Positions 43,272 to 52,846 are shown, counted from the first letter of the stretch. The stretch: DNA of 64,000 nt from Gaiella sp038230035 (GCA_038230035.1 JBBRNX010000017.1:1-64000); one strand, 5' to 3'. Numbers and translations are program-made. The notes: generated from the letters alone by a model not told the origin.

Positions 43272-45967
43272 TGGTCGAGTTCACCCTCGACGGCCGCCCG
43301 GCCTCGGCGAGCGAGGGCGAGTTGCTCGTCCACGCGGCGGCGCGCCACGGCGTGTTCATCCCGACGCTCTGCCACGACGACAAGCTGGAGCCGTACGGCG
43401 GCTGCCGGATGTGCATTGTCGACGTCGAAGGCGCGCCGCGACCGATGCCCGCCTGCGCGACTCGCGTCGCGCCTGGGATGGTCGTCTCGACGAACGGCTC
43501 CACGACCGGCTTCCAGCGCACGCTCACCGAGATGCTCCTCACCGAGCACCTGAACGCTGATCCGGGTGGCCGGCCGAACGAGCTCACGGATCTCGCCACC
43601 GAGCTCGGCGCCGAAGCGCCGTTCATCCTTCCCGACGCAAAGCGCGAGCCGTACGAGGACAGGAACAAGCTGATGGGCTACGAGCCCGACAGCTGCATCC
43701 TCTGCAACCGCTGCGTCCGCTACACGCAGGAGGTGATGCAGTGCTCGGCGCTATCGCTCCAGGGGCGCGGCGGCGAGGCGCGCATCGTGCCGACCTGGGG
43801 CAAGAGCTGGCTGGACACCGAGTGCGAGCTCTGCGGCGGCTGCCTCTCCGTGTGTCCGACCGGCGCGATCCACGAGAAGTTCCTCACCGGCGCCGATGTC
43901 GAGGAGAGCGCGCTCACGAAGACGAAGACGACGTGCACGTTCTGTGGCGTCGGCTGCCAGCTCGACCTCAACGTCGATCCCGCGACGAACAAGATCGTCA
44001 AGGTCACGTCAGATCCGTCCTACGTCTCGAACGAGGGCAACCTGTGCGTCAAGGGCCGCTTCTCGTTCAACTTCGTCCACCACCCGGACCGCCTCACCGA
44101 GCCGCTCGTTCGCGGCGAGGACGGCGAGCTCCACATCGCAACCTGGGAGCACGCGCTGCAGGTCGCGGCCGGCGGCATCAAGGGGGTGATCGCCCGCCAC
44201 GGCACGCAGGCAGTCGGTTTTCTCGCCAGCGCCCGGTTGACGAACGAGGAGAACTACCTGATCCAGAAGCTCGCTCGCAACGGCGTCGGCACGAACTCCG
44301 TCCACTCCTGCGAAGCGACCTGACACGCTCCGACCCTTTACGGCCTGGTCAGGTCGTTCGGCAGAGGAGCCTCCACCAACTCGATCCCCGAGATCGAGAA
44401 CGACCGCTTCCTGCTCGTGATCGGCTCGAACACGACCGAGGCGCACCCGGTTCTCGCGCTGCGGATCAAGAAGGCGGTGCGGAACGGCGCGACGCTCGTC
44501 GTCGCCGACCCACGCAAGATCTGGCTGACGAAGCTCGCGAAGCGCCACCTCCAGCTGCGGCCAGGCACCGACGTCTGGCTGCTGAACGCGATGATGCACA
44601 CGATCCTCACGGAGGGACTGCAGGACGAGGACTTCATCCGCGAGCACACCGAGGACTTCGAGTCGGTGCGCGAGGTGGTCATGCGCTACACGCCCGAAGA
44701 GGCCGAGCAAGTCACCGGTGTCTCCGCCGAGGCGATCCGCGCAACGGCGCGCGAGTACGCGTCGGAGCGGCACGCGGGGATCTTCTACACGCTCGGGATC
44801 ACAGAGCACGCGTGCGGTGTCGACAACATCTGGTCGCTCGCGAACCTCGTCCTGATGACCGGCCACCTCGGCTACGAGTCGACCGGGCTCAATGCGCTGC
44901 GTGGCCAGAACAACGTCCAGGGCCTGAACGACTCCGGTGCGAATCCGACGTACCTGCCGGGCTATCAACCGGTCGACGACCCGGAGATCCGGGCGAAGTT
45001 CGCGAAGGTTTGGGGCGGCGAGGTGCCCGAGACGCCCGGCTACCGGCTCGACCAGATGATCTCCGGCCTGCACGACGGGCGGATCAAGGCGCTCTACCTG
45101 ATCGGCGAGAACCCGGCGCAGACCGAGCCGAACGTCCACCACGTCGAGGAAGGGCTCGGCAACCTCGAGTTCCTGATCTCGCAGGATCTGTTCCTGAACG
45201 AGACCTCGCGCGACCACGCCAACGTCGTCTTCCCCGCCTCGTCGTTCGCGGAGAAGGACGGGACGTTCACGAACACCGAGCGTCGCGTGAACCTCGTTCG
45301 CACAGCCGTGCCGCCGCCCGGCAACGCGCGGGTCGACCGCGAGATCGTGATCGCTATGGCGAAGGCGCTTGGCGCCGACTGGCCTGAGTACCCGGACGCC
45401 GAGTCGGTATGGAACGAGCTCGCCGACCTGGCGCCGAACTGGGCCGGGATCCGATACGACCGCCTGCAGAAGGACGGGATCCAGTGGCCGTGCGCCGATC
45501 GCGACGACCCGGGCACGCCGTACCTCCACGCTCCGCGCCCGGCGCGCCCGAACGGGAAGGGCAAGTTCTTCCCGGTCGAATGGCAGCCGCCGATCGAGCA
45601 GCCGGACTCCGAGTACCCGCTCGTCCTCTCCACCGGCCGGACGCTCTACCACTACAACTCGGCGACGATGACGATGCGCGAGCCGGGCATCGTCGACAAG
45701 CAAGAGGATCCGTTCTTCGAGATCTCACCTGAGGATGCCTCGAACCTTGGCCTCGCCGACGGCGACTGGGCGCGGCTCGTCTCGCGACGAGGCGAGCTAG
45801 AAGCGCGAGCGCAGATCGGCGATCGCGTGTATCCGGGGTTGGTGTGGATGGCGCTCCACTTTGCTCAGGCGAAGGTGAACTGGCTGACGCACGACGTCGG
45901 CGACCCGCTGATCGGCACGCCGGAGTACAAGGTGTCGGCCGTGCGGGTCGAACGCGTTCCTGCATGA
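43271..45967 (+). CDS. fdhA: Formate dehydrogenase catalytic subunit, selenocysteine-containing (TGA at 44321-44323)
   Basis: An 898-residue molybdopterin oxidoreductase when TGA 44321-44323 is read as selenocysteine (residue 351). In order: N-terminal [2Fe-2S] cysteines (CHDDKLEPYGGCRMC), ferredoxin-type [4Fe-4S] sets (CILCNRCVRYTQEVMQC; CELCGGCLSVCPTGA), the MoCo-domain cluster (CTFCGVGCQLD to GNLCVKGRF), then SCEAT-U-HAPTLYGL, the family active site, and a C-terminal cofactor domain (YPLVLSTGRTLYHYNSATMT). A SECIS-like hairpin follows the TGA. It oxidises formate to CO2 (or the reverse) with the upstream diaphorase. Some annotation tools would split it into two genes here. Its ATGA overlaps birA. 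Confidence 0.92.
44340..44357 (+). promoter_or_regulatory. bSECIS-like hairpin in fdhA
   Basis: ACGGCCT (44340-44346) pairs with AGGTCGT (44351-44357), including one G-T pair, around the loop GGTC. The loop starts 23 bases after the TGA and begins with G, as the bacterial SECIS rules require; E. coli fdhF has a similar GGUC in its loop region. Folded by eye. Confidence 0.65.
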
Positions 45968-46668
45968 TCGGCGAGCCGCGGCTGTTCTCGCCGGAGTGCG
46001 AGTCGACGCAACAGCTGCTGCTGGCGTCCGACCTGCCCGAGGGTGCCGTCGCGGTGACCGACCACCAGACGGCGGGTCGTGGGCGGCTCGGCCGGACCTG
46101 GGTCGAAGCGCCGGGAACCGCGGTGCTCTGCTCGGTGCTGCTCCGCCCACCGGCCGAGCGCCGAGCGGCCGAGCTGTCGCTGGTCGCTGCGGTTGCCGTC
46201 GCGGAGTCCGTCGAGGCGGCGACAGGTCTGTCTGCGCAGATCAAGTGGCCGAACGACGTGATGCTGAACCGGCGGAAAGTGGCCGGCATCCTGGCCGAGA
46301 TGCGAGGAGACGTCGTCGTCGTGGGCATCGGGATCAACGTCAACCAGACCCGCGAACAGCTCCCCGCGGACGCACGTACGGCAGCGGGATCGCTCCGGTC
46401 GCTGACCGGCACCGAATACCCCCGCGACGACGTGCTCGCCACCCTGCTCGCACGGCTCGACCTCCGCTACAGCCAGTGGCGCGCCGACGGTCTCGACGGC
46501 GTATTCGACGATCTTGGGTCGCGCGACTTCCTCCGCGGTCGCCGTGTGCGCGTGGATGGCGAGACAGGAACCGCCGTCCAGATCGACCGAGAGGGCCGCC
46601 TCGAGATCGCGTTCGACGGCGGCGAGCAGCGGGCGATCGAAAGCGGCGAGGTCGAGTTCGAGCGCTAG
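45964..46668 (+). CDS. birA: Biotin--[acetyl-CoA-carboxylase] ligase
   Basis: Attaches biotin to carboxylase carrier domains. The 234-residue protein lacks an N-terminal DNA-binding domain, so it is a non-repressor (class I) BirA. Catalytic motifs: STQQLLL, the biotinyl-AMP loop GRGRLGRTW, KWPNDVML, and VVGIGINVN, with a C-terminal SH3-like domain (RRVRVDGETGTAVQID). The start ATG overlaps the fdhA stop; its function is unrelated to formate dehydrogenase, so the overlap is probably just compact packing. Confidence 0.93.
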   Translation: MIGEPRLFSPECESTQQLLLASDLPEGAVAVTDHQTAGRGRLGRTWVEAPGTAVLCSVLLRPPAERRAAELSLVAAVAVAESVEAATGLSAQIKWPNDVMLNRRKVAGILAEMRGDVVVVGIGINVNQTREQLPADARTAAGSLRSLTGTEYPRDDVLATLLARLDLRYSQWRADGLDGVFDDLGSRDFLRGRRVRVDGETGTAVQIDREGRLEIAFDGGEQRAIESGEVEFER

Positions 46669-47407
46669 CCGGTGAGCTGAAGCGGGATCTCGACGACGTG
46701 AATCCGCGAGCCGTCCTTCGCAGAGCTCTCGTAGACGACGAGCTTTCCAGCGCCTGCCACCGCCCCTGAGAACGGGATCGTCAGATGGAACGTGCCGCGG
46801 GTGCCGGACCCGGAGGTTGCGGTCGCGAAGTGCTTGGAGACGATCTGCCCGGCCGAATCGATGAGCTCGTACTCGAACGTCGCCTCGAACGTGTTCGCCG
46901 TCCCGCTGAGCACGAGCGGACTCGCGATCCGCGCCTCCGGACGCGGTGTCTCGACGAGGATCGCAGGCGTCTCGTTCTCGAAGTCGGCCCGCGTGTAGCG
47001 CTTGCCGTTCACTTCGACCGGTCGACCTGGTGCGAATTGGCTCAATGTGTAGACGATTTGAGAAAGTCCAGGCGATCCTGAGGTGACGTCGACAACCCGA
47101 CGGACGTTCCGTCGAAAGAAAAGGCCACGTCATCGCCTGCCGCGAGTACGACGTCTGACGAGAGCCAGCTCGATTCTCTTGGCAAGGGACCTGCGACGAG
47201 CGACCCCCACGCGGCGGCCGCCGCCGACTGGACGACTCGAACAGACCGGCGCACTGGCTGCACCTTCCCGTTGTGGAGGAAATAGACCTTGACGTCGGTG
47301 AACTTCGCCGCAGGCGTTGTGGTCGTCGTGACGACCTTCGTACCGCCGCAGCCCGCTACAACCGCGAGTATCAGGACACCTCTGAGAAGTCGGGTCAGAG
47401 AAATCAC
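46665..47407 (-). pseudogene. GerMN-Gmad2 lipoprotein split by a frameshift
   Basis: Two adjacent frames carry the halves of one exported protein. The first (GTG 47407 to about 47100) has a lipobox signal (ILAVVAGCGG) and a GerMN-type domain (KVYFLHNGKVQPVRRSV; AAWGSLVAGP). The second, in another frame, gives LSQIVYTLSQFAPGRPVEVNGK and the immunoglobulin-like Gmad2 domain (ARIASPLVLSGTANTFEATF) to its TAG at 46665. The frames overlap near 47042-47110 in a GTCGGG region, consistent with one gained or lost base. GerMN-Gmad2 proteins are cell-surface lipoproteins. It is a recent pseudogene or a consensus error. The stop overlaps the end of birA. Confidence 0.75.
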
Positions 47408-47919
47408 GAGAGTTGTGCCAGCTCGACCAACGTATCGATGTCGCGAAGCAAGGACTCGTCAACCTGGATCACCGTCGGATTCACGCCTCGGAGCGAGAGC
47501 TGACCGCGGGCCGCACGCGTCTCGAACTCCGGCAGCATCGTCTTCGCATAGGCGCCTGGGAGCGGCCCGGTCTGCGGAACGGCGACCGCTTCGCCGAGCG
47601 CTCTGATCGCCTGGGGGGTCATGCGCGGGCAGTCCACTGGCAGCGCCACGAGGACATCGTGCCTCGCGGCGCGCAGACCCGCGATGAGTCCGAAGATCGG
47701 CGCACGCTCGGAGGTGCCGTCGTCGAGGATCGGAAATGGGAGCGGCAAAGCGTCGGCCGTCTTGCCGACCGCGATCACCTCGTCGCACGCCTCTCCGAGC
47801 ACACGCCAGGCGCGCTCGGCGAGCGTCTCGCCGTCGAGAACCGCGAGCGCCTTCGGCGAGCCGAACCGCGACGACGCACCGCCGACGAGTAGCACCCCGG
47901 TCAGACGGCGATGCGCCAT
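47404..47919 (-). CDS. mobA: Molybdenum cofactor guanylyltransferase
   Basis: A 171-residue nucleotidyltransferase with the GTP-binding signature LVGGASSRFGSPKAL, the conserved LPFPILDDGTSERAPIFGLIAGL segment and VALPVDCPRMT. MobA adds GMP to molybdopterin to make the bis-MGD cofactor used by formate dehydrogenases. ATG 47919 overlaps the upstream fdhD by 19 bases; its stop overlaps the next gene by four. The context with fdhD and fdhA supports the call. Confidence 0.92.
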   Translation of the reverse strand: MAHRRLTGVLLVGGASSRFGSPKALAVLDGETLAERAWRVLGEACDEVIAVGKTADALPLPFPILDDGTSERAPIFGLIAGLRAARHDVLVALPVDCPRMTPQAIRALGEAVAVPQTGPLPGAYAKTMLPEFETRAARGQLSLRGVNPTVIQVDESLLRDIDTLVELAQLS

Positions 47920-48677
47920 GGCTCCGTGTAGACGTTGAGACGGCCGTTGCGGACGAAGCCGCACAACGTTACGCCTCGATCCGCTGCGAGCTCGATCGCC
48001 AGTGACGACGGCGCGCCGACCGCCACGAGCAGCGGGCAACCAGCCACCGCCGCCTTCTGGACGAGCTCGAACGACAACCGACCGCTAACGCACAGCACGG
48101 AATCGGCCAGAGGAAGACGACCCTCGCGGAACGCCCAGCCGACCACCTTGTCGAGCGCGTTGTGTCGGCCGACATCCTCGCGCACGCAGAGCAGCTCGCC
48201 GGCCCCCGAAAACAGCCCCGTCGCGTGCAATCCGCCGGTCGCCTCGAACCCGGTCTGCGCCTCCCGCAACCGCACAGGCAACGACGACACGAACTCCGGA
48301 ACAACCTGCATGTCGCTTTCCACGCGAGGCGCTTCGACGGCCACAGCCTCGAGCGCGCCCTTCCCGCATACCCCGCATGACGACGACGTGTAGAACGACC
48401 GTGCGAGCCGGCTCGGATCGAAGCCGGGCGCGTCAACCTCCACGGCGTTGGCTGCAAGATCGTCCGGCAACCTCGCCGCGACCGGCCGCAACCCTTCCGA
48501 GAGACAGAACCCGAGCGCAAGCTCTTCGTCGTGCCCGGGCGTGCGCATCGTCACCGCGACCGGCTGGCCGTTGATCCGGATCTCGAGCGGCTCCTCGACC
48601 GCAACCCGATCGTCGGCTTCACCGCCGGGTACTCGGTTCACCCGGACGAGAGCGGTGCTGTGCGGTGGAGCGGTCAT
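47901..48677 (-). CDS. fdhD: Formate dehydrogenase accessory sulfurtransferase
   Basis: FdhD transfers sulfur from IscS to the molybdenum cofactor and is required for formate dehydrogenase activity. The 258-residue protein has the sulfur-relay CxxC in SSCGVCGKGAL, the GHDEELALGFCLSEG segment, and the conserved GLHATGLF and REDVGRHNALDKVVG motifs. Length is typical. It is transcribed with mobA, opposite to the fdhA operon, whose product it matures. Confidence 0.95.
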   Translation of the reverse strand: MTAPPHSTALVRVNRVPGGEADDRVAVEEPLEIRINGQPVAVTMRTPGHDEELALGFCLSEGLRPVAARLPDDLAANAVEVDAPGFDPSRLARSFYTSSSCGVCGKGALEAVAVEAPRVESDMQVVPEFVSSLPVRLREAQTGFEATGGLHATGLFSGAGELLCVREDVGRHNALDKVVGWAFREGRLPLADSVLCVSGRLSFELVQKAAVAGCPLLVAVGAPSSLAIELAADRGVTLCGFVRNGRLNVYTEPWRIAV

Positions 48678-48688
48678 CCAGACATCGT

Positions 48689-48712
48689 AAGGGCGACCCT
48701 TGGGTCGCCCTT
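48689..48712 (-). terminator. Second hairpin downstream of glmS
   Basis: AAGGGCGACC (48689-48698) pairs with GGTCGCCCTT (48703-48712) around CTTG: a perfect 10-bp stem. It lies between the end of glmS and the start of fdhD on the same strand, so it would isolate the two transcripts. Confidence 0.6.
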
Positions 48713-48721
48713 GGCACTACA

Positions 48722-48743
48722 AGGGCGAGGCAAGCCTCGCCCT
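48722..48743 (-). terminator. First hairpin downstream of glmS, overlapping its stop
   Basis: AGGGCGAGGC (48722-48731) pairs with GCCTCGCCCT (48734-48743) around a two-base AA turn (or nine pairs with CAAG). It overlaps the glmS stop codon. It and the neighbouring hairpin share the AGGGCGA-type arm, so they may be duplicated copies. Confidence 0.6.
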
Positions 48744-50571
48744 ACTCCACCGTCACGGTCTTCGCCAGATTCCGCGGCTGGTCGACGTTCAGTCCCCGCA
48801 ACCGCGCGATCCGGTACGCCAGCAGCTGCAGCGGCACCACGGCCAGCACAGCCGAAAGGAACGCGGGAGCCTGCGGCACGTAGATCACGTCGTCGGCGTG
48901 ATGCTGGATGTCCTCGTTGCCGTCGCTCGCGATCGCGATCACGTGGGCGCCGCGGGCGCGAACCTCCTGGATGTTGGAGACGATCTTGTCGTAGACGCGC
49001 TCCATCCTCGTAGCGACGACGACGACGGGCGTGTTCTCGTCGAGCAGGGCGATCGGCCCGTGCTTCATCTCGCCGGCCGAGTACGCCTCGGTCGGGATGT
49101 ACGAGATCTCCTTCATCTTGAGCGCGCCCTCCAGCGCTACGGGCAAGCCGATGTTGCGCCCCAGGTAGAGGAAGAACGGCTTGTCGTAATGACGCCGTGC
49201 TATCTCCTCGATCGGATGGTTGCCGGCGAGGAACGTCTCGAGCTTGGCAGGCAGGTCGTAGAGCTCGTCGAGGATGAACTCGAACTCGTCCTTCGGCATC
49301 GTCTCGCGCACCTGTGCGAGCTTGAGTGCGACCAGGAACAGGAGCGAGAGCTGGGCGGTGAACGTCTTCGACGCGCACACGCTCACCTCCATCCCGGCAC
49401 GGGTAAAGAGCACCGAGTCGACCTCGCGCGTGATCTGCGAGCCCATCATGTTCGTGATCGCGACCGTGCGCGCACCCATCGTGCGGGCGAGCTTCATCGC
49501 CTCGATCGTGTCGCGCGTCTCCCCCGACTGCGAGATGCCGATAACGAGCGTCGACGTATCGAGAACCGGGTTCCGGTAGAGCCACTCGGATGCGATGTCG
49601 TGCTCCACCGGCACACGCGCCCACTCCTCGATCGCGTAACGGGCCGCGACGCCGGCGTGGTACGACGTGCCCGCCGAGAGAATGACAATGCGGCTGAGGT
49701 GCTTGAGCTCCTCGTCATCCATCCCGAGGCCCTCGAGGCACAGCTGGCCGTGCCGGACGCGGTCGCCGATCGTCTCCGCGACCGCCTCGGGCTGCTCGTA
49801 GATCTCCTTCAGCATGAACGTCTCGAAACCGCCCTTCTCGGCGCCTTCGAGATCCCAGTCGAGCTCGATCTCCTCGTGTTCGACTGGCGTGCCGTCAGCT
49901 CGGCGGAAGGCGACCGAGTCGGCGGTGATTGCGACGAGATCGCCGTCGTCCGGGAAATGCACCCGCCGCGTCTCGCTGAGGAAGGCCGCCGCATTCGACG
50001 CGAGGAAGTTCTCACCCTCACCGAGACCGACAACAAGTGGCGTTTGGTGGCGGGCCGCGACGAGGAGCCCCGGGTGGTCGGCGTGTACGACGACAAAGGT
50101 GAAGTGACCCTCCATCTCCTCGAACGCCCTAGACGCCGCCTCGAGCAGATCGCCCTCGTAGTGGCGCTCGATCAGATGCGAGACGGTCTCGGCGTCGGTC
50201 TCCGAGCTGAAGCTGTGGCCCTCGGCGACGAGGCTTGCGATGAGCTCGCGGTAGTTCTCGACGATGCCGTTCAGCACGATCGAGAGCTTCGCGTCGTCGC
50301 AGCCCGTGAGCGGATGCGCGTTCGCCTCCGTGACACCGCCGTGCGTCGCCCAGCGCGTGTGTCCGACGCCCGTCGTAGCCGTCGAGCCGTGTGAGCCGAC
50401 CGCCTGCTTCAGATTCGTCAGCGGGCCGACGGCCCGGACGTAGCCAAGCCCGTCAGCGTCGAGCAGCGCGAGGCCGGCTGAGTCGTAGCCGCGATACTCG
50501 AGCCGCTCGAGCCCTGCCAGAAGTAGCGGCCGGCATTCACGAGAACCGACGTATCCGATGATCCCACACAC
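48742..50571 (-). CDS. glmS: Glutamine--fructose-6-phosphate aminotransferase (isomerizing)
   Basis: Makes glucosamine-6-phosphate from fructose-6-phosphate and glutamine, the first step to UDP-GlcNAc. The 609-residue enzyme starts with the Ntn nucleophile Cys after Met (MCGIIGYVG), has the glutaminase domain (HTRWATHGGVT; SETDAETVSHL) and two SIS domains (SAGTSYHAG, ISQSGETRDTIEA; the second with GRNIGLPVALEGALKMKEISYI), ending in NLAKTVTVE. GTG 50571 is the start. Together with glmM, 97 bases upstream, it covers consecutive steps. Two hairpins follow it. Confidence 0.97.
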   Translation of the reverse strand: MCGIIGYVGSRECRPLLLAGLERLEYRGYDSAGLALLDADGLGYVRAVGPLTNLKQAVGSHGSTATTGVGHTRWATHGGVTEANAHPLTGCDDAKLSIVLNGIVENYRELIASLVAEGHSFSSETDAETVSHLIERHYEGDLLEAASRAFEEMEGHFTFVVVHADHPGLLVAARHQTPLVVGLGEGENFLASNAAAFLSETRRVHFPDDGDLVAITADSVAFRRADGTPVEHEEIELDWDLEGAEKGGFETFMLKEIYEQPEAVAETIGDRVRHGQLCLEGLGMDDEELKHLSRIVILSAGTSYHAGVAARYAIEEWARVPVEHDIASEWLYRNPVLDTSTLVIGISQSGETRDTIEAMKLARTMGARTVAITNMMGSQITREVDSVLFTRAGMEVSVCASKTFTAQLSLLFLVALKLAQVRETMPKDEFEFILDELYDLPAKLETFLAGNHPIEEIARRHYDKPFFLYLGRNIGLPVALEGALKMKEISYIPTEAYSAGEMKHGPIALLDENTPVVVVATRMERVYDKIVSNIQEVRARGAHVIAIASDGNEDIQHHADDVIYVPQAPAFLSAVLAVVPLQLLAYRIARLRGLNVDQPRNLAKTVTVE

Positions 50572-50668
50572 GTATTGACGTCTCCTTGGAGGATGGCTTC
50601 ATTCGCCCCACGGCAGCGTCGCCACGGAAGAAGTTCTCGTTCATCATCGGCGAAACAGCCGATATCCG

Positions 50669-51937
50669 CTAGCGGAGCGTGTCTTCGACGAGTCGGGCGA
50701 TGCTACCACAGAGGTTCTTCGCCTCTTCCACGCTTTCCGCCTCGGCGAGCACCCGGACGACAGGCTCGGTTCCGGACGGGCGAACAAGCACGCGTCCCCG
50801 GCCCGCAAGCTCGGCGTTGACGCGGGCGACCTCGTCGAGAACGGCTTGCGGCACGTCCCGTGCACCGACCCGGACATTTTCCTTCACCTGCGGATACGCC
50901 TCATACGCAGCAGAAGCCTCCGACAGGGGCCGGCCGCCGAGGGAGGCACATAGGAGCAGCGCTATCGCAAGCCCATCACCCGACACGTGGTCACGCAGCC
51001 AGATCACGTGGCCGGACTGCTCGCCGCCGAGCAACGCGTCCTCGCGCTGGAGGGCCTCGAGCACATGGCGATCGCCGACATCGGTTACATGGACGTGGAT
51101 GCCGCGCTCGTCCATGAGCCGATGGAAGCCCAGGTTCGTCATCACGGTGACCGCAACCTGCTCGACGCCAAGGGCAAGCGCCAGGATGGCAACGAGCTGA
51201 TCCCCGTCGACGACCTCGCCGTTCTCGTCGACCGCCAGCACACGATCACCGTCGCCGTCGAAGGCGACACCCAAGTCGTAGCTCCCGGAGCGAACCGTCT
51301 TCTGGAGGAGTGCGAGGTCGGTCGCGCCACAGCCGACGTTGATGTTGGCGCCGTCGGGCTCGTCGCCGATCGCCGTGACCACAGCGCCCAGGCGCTCGAA
51401 CGCTCTTGGAGCGAGCCCTGCGTAGGCACCGTTGGCGGAGTCCACAACGATGCGCAGGCCCGACAGATCGGAGCCGAATCGCTCCAGGATGTGCTCGAGA
51501 TGGCTCTCAGAGGCGCCTTCGAGCTGCTCGACAGAGCCCCCGGCCACGGCGCCGCCGCCTTCGTCGAGGAGTGTCTCGATCTGCTCCTCGGCGTCGTCGG
51601 TGAGCTTGCGGCCGTCGCGGTCGAAGAACTTGACGCCGTTGTACTCCGGAGGGTTGTGCGACGCCGAGATGACGACGCCCAGATCGTGGGACATCAACGC
51701 GACGGCCGGCGTCGGCAACACGCCTGCCAGAACGGCAACGCCACCGGCCGAGACGACGCCGCGCGCGAAAGCCGCCTCGAGCTCCGGGCCAGAGCCGCGG
51801 GTATCGCGGCCCACGAGGACGCGTCCGCGACCGGACCAGATCGTCGAGGCTCGCCCGAGCCGTTCGACGAGATCCTCCGTCATGAAGTCGCCGACGATGC
51901 CGCGCACACCGTCGGTCCCGAACCACCTGCGCCCCAA
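50669..51937 (-). CDS. glmM: Phosphoglucosamine mutase
   Basis: Converts glucosamine-6-phosphate to the 1-phosphate for UDP-GlcNAc synthesis. The 422-residue alpha-D-phosphohexomutase has WFGTDGVRGIVG, the phosphoserine loop VVISASHNPPEYNGVKF, the metal loop AFDGDGDRVLAVD, the sugar-binding loop GGEQSGHVIW, and the C-terminal phosphate-binding RPSGTEPVVRV. It sits between rpsI and glmS on the same strand, five bases from rpsI. Confidence 0.96.
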   Translation of the reverse strand: MGRRWFGTDGVRGIVGDFMTEDLVERLGRASTIWSGRGRVLVGRDTRGSGPELEAAFARGVVSAGGVAVLAGVLPTPAVALMSHDLGVVISASHNPPEYNGVKFFDRDGRKLTDDAEEQIETLLDEGGGAVAGGSVEQLEGASESHLEHILERFGSDLSGLRIVVDSANGAYAGLAPRAFERLGAVVTAIGDEPDGANINVGCGATDLALLQKTVRSGSYDLGVAFDGDGDRVLAVDENGEVVDGDQLVAILALALGVEQVAVTVMTNLGFHRLMDERGIHVHVTDVGDRHVLEALQREDALLGGEQSGHVIWLRDHVSGDGLAIALLLCASLGGRPLSEASAAYEAYPQVKENVRVGARDVPQAVLDEVARVNAELAGRGRVLVRPSGTEPVVRVLAEAESVEEAKNLCGSIARLVEDTLR

Positions 51938-51942
51938 GCGCT

Positions 51943-52335
51943 TTACCGCTTGGAGAACTGCGGGGCTTTTCTCGCCTTGTGGAGCCCAGCCTTCTTACGC
52001 TCCACCTGACGCGCATCGCGTGTCAGAAAGCCCTGTCGCTTGAGCGGAACCCGTAGCTCCGGGTCGACCTCGACGAGTGCCCGCGCAATGCCGTGGCGGA
52101 TCGCGCCCGCTTGGCCGCTCACACCACCGCCGTGCACGCGAACGCGCAGGTCGTACGTACCGTTGGCGCCCGCAGTCTCGAGCGGCGAGACGACCATCTT
52201 GCGATGTAACGACCTCGGGAAGTACTCCTCGAGCGAGCGGCCGTTGATCCACGTCTTACCGTCGCCGGGACGGAGGATCACACGGGCGACGGACGTCTTC
52301 CGTTTGCCGGTGCCGAGGTACTGGGCGCGTTCCAT
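51943..52335 (-). CDS. rpsI: 30S ribosomal protein S9
   Basis: A 130-residue ribosomal protein with the expected N-terminus (YLGTGKRKTSVARV), the VHGGGVSGQAGAIRHGIARAL core and the basic C-terminal tail QFSKR that reaches the P-site tRNA. Nine bases separate it from rplM, the usual pairing in bacteria. Confidence 0.98.
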   Translation of the reverse strand: MERAQYLGTGKRKTSVARVILRPGDGKTWINGRSLEEYFPRSLHRKMVVSPLETAGANGTYDLRVRVHGGGVSGQAGAIRHGIARALVEVDPELRVPLKRQGFLTRDARQVERKKAGLHKARKAPQFSKR

Positions 52336-52344
52336 CGGAGCAGC

Positions 52345-52791
52345 CTACCCCTTCTTTCCCTGCGTCAGTTCCAACATCTTCGGAGCCTGCGCCTCGTGCG
52401 GATGTGCTGGGCCCGCATAGACCTTCAGCTTGCGGAGCTGTGCGGCTGCGAGCTTGTTCCTCGGCAGCATGCCCTTGACCGCCTTGCGGATCACTTCGGT
52501 CGGGCGTCGCTGAAGCTGTTCGCGCAACGTGCGGGTCTTGAGGCCGCCCGGAAAGCCGGAGTGGCGGTAGACCATCTTCTGGTCGAGCTTCTGGCCCGTC
52601 ACGTGGATCTTCTCGGCGTTGATCACGACGACGAAATCACCGGTGTCGACATGCGGGGTGTACTGCGGCTTGCCCTTACCGCGCAGGGTGTCGGCGATCT
52701 GGGTCGCAAGACGGCCGAGGGTCTTGCCCTCGGCGTCGACGATGTACCAGTCGCGCTGAATCTCGCCCGGCTTTGCGGAATAGGTCTTCAT
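52345..52791 (-). CDS. rplM: 50S ribosomal protein L13
   Basis: A 148-residue ribosomal protein. RDWYIVDAEGKTLGRLAT at the start, HVDTGDFVVVINAEKIHVTG, YRHSGFPGG and the VKGMLPRNKL segment are all diagnostic. ATG 52791 begins the usual N-terminus; a longer open frame upstream is antisense to the histidine kinase region and not real. It heads the rplM-rpsI-glmM-glmS run. Confidence 0.98.
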   Translation of the reverse strand: MKTYSAKPGEIQRDWYIVDAEGKTLGRLATQIADTLRGKGKPQYTPHVDTGDFVVVINAEKIHVTGQKLDQKMVYRHSGFPGGLKTRTLREQLQRRPTEVIRKAVKGMLPRNKLAAAQLRKLKVYAGPAHPHEAQAPKMLELTQGKKG

Positions 52792-52846
52792 CTGAGAAGA
52801 GACGAACCTGGCGGTTCGCCGGCGGCGGATGATAGCAGCGCTCTTG

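Noticed and set aside
44009..45703. 564-codon frame antisense to fdhA
   Set aside because: A shadow of GC-rich codon structure; no motifs, while the plus strand encodes a clear molybdoenzyme.
48700..50394. 564-codon frame antisense to glmS
   Set aside because: Shadow frame with low-complexity Arg/Asp/Glu composition; glmS on the other strand is unambiguous.
50572..50668. glmS ribozyme upstream of glmS
   Set aside because: The 97-base gap has none of the conserved ribozyme core and such ribozymes are not expected in this group.
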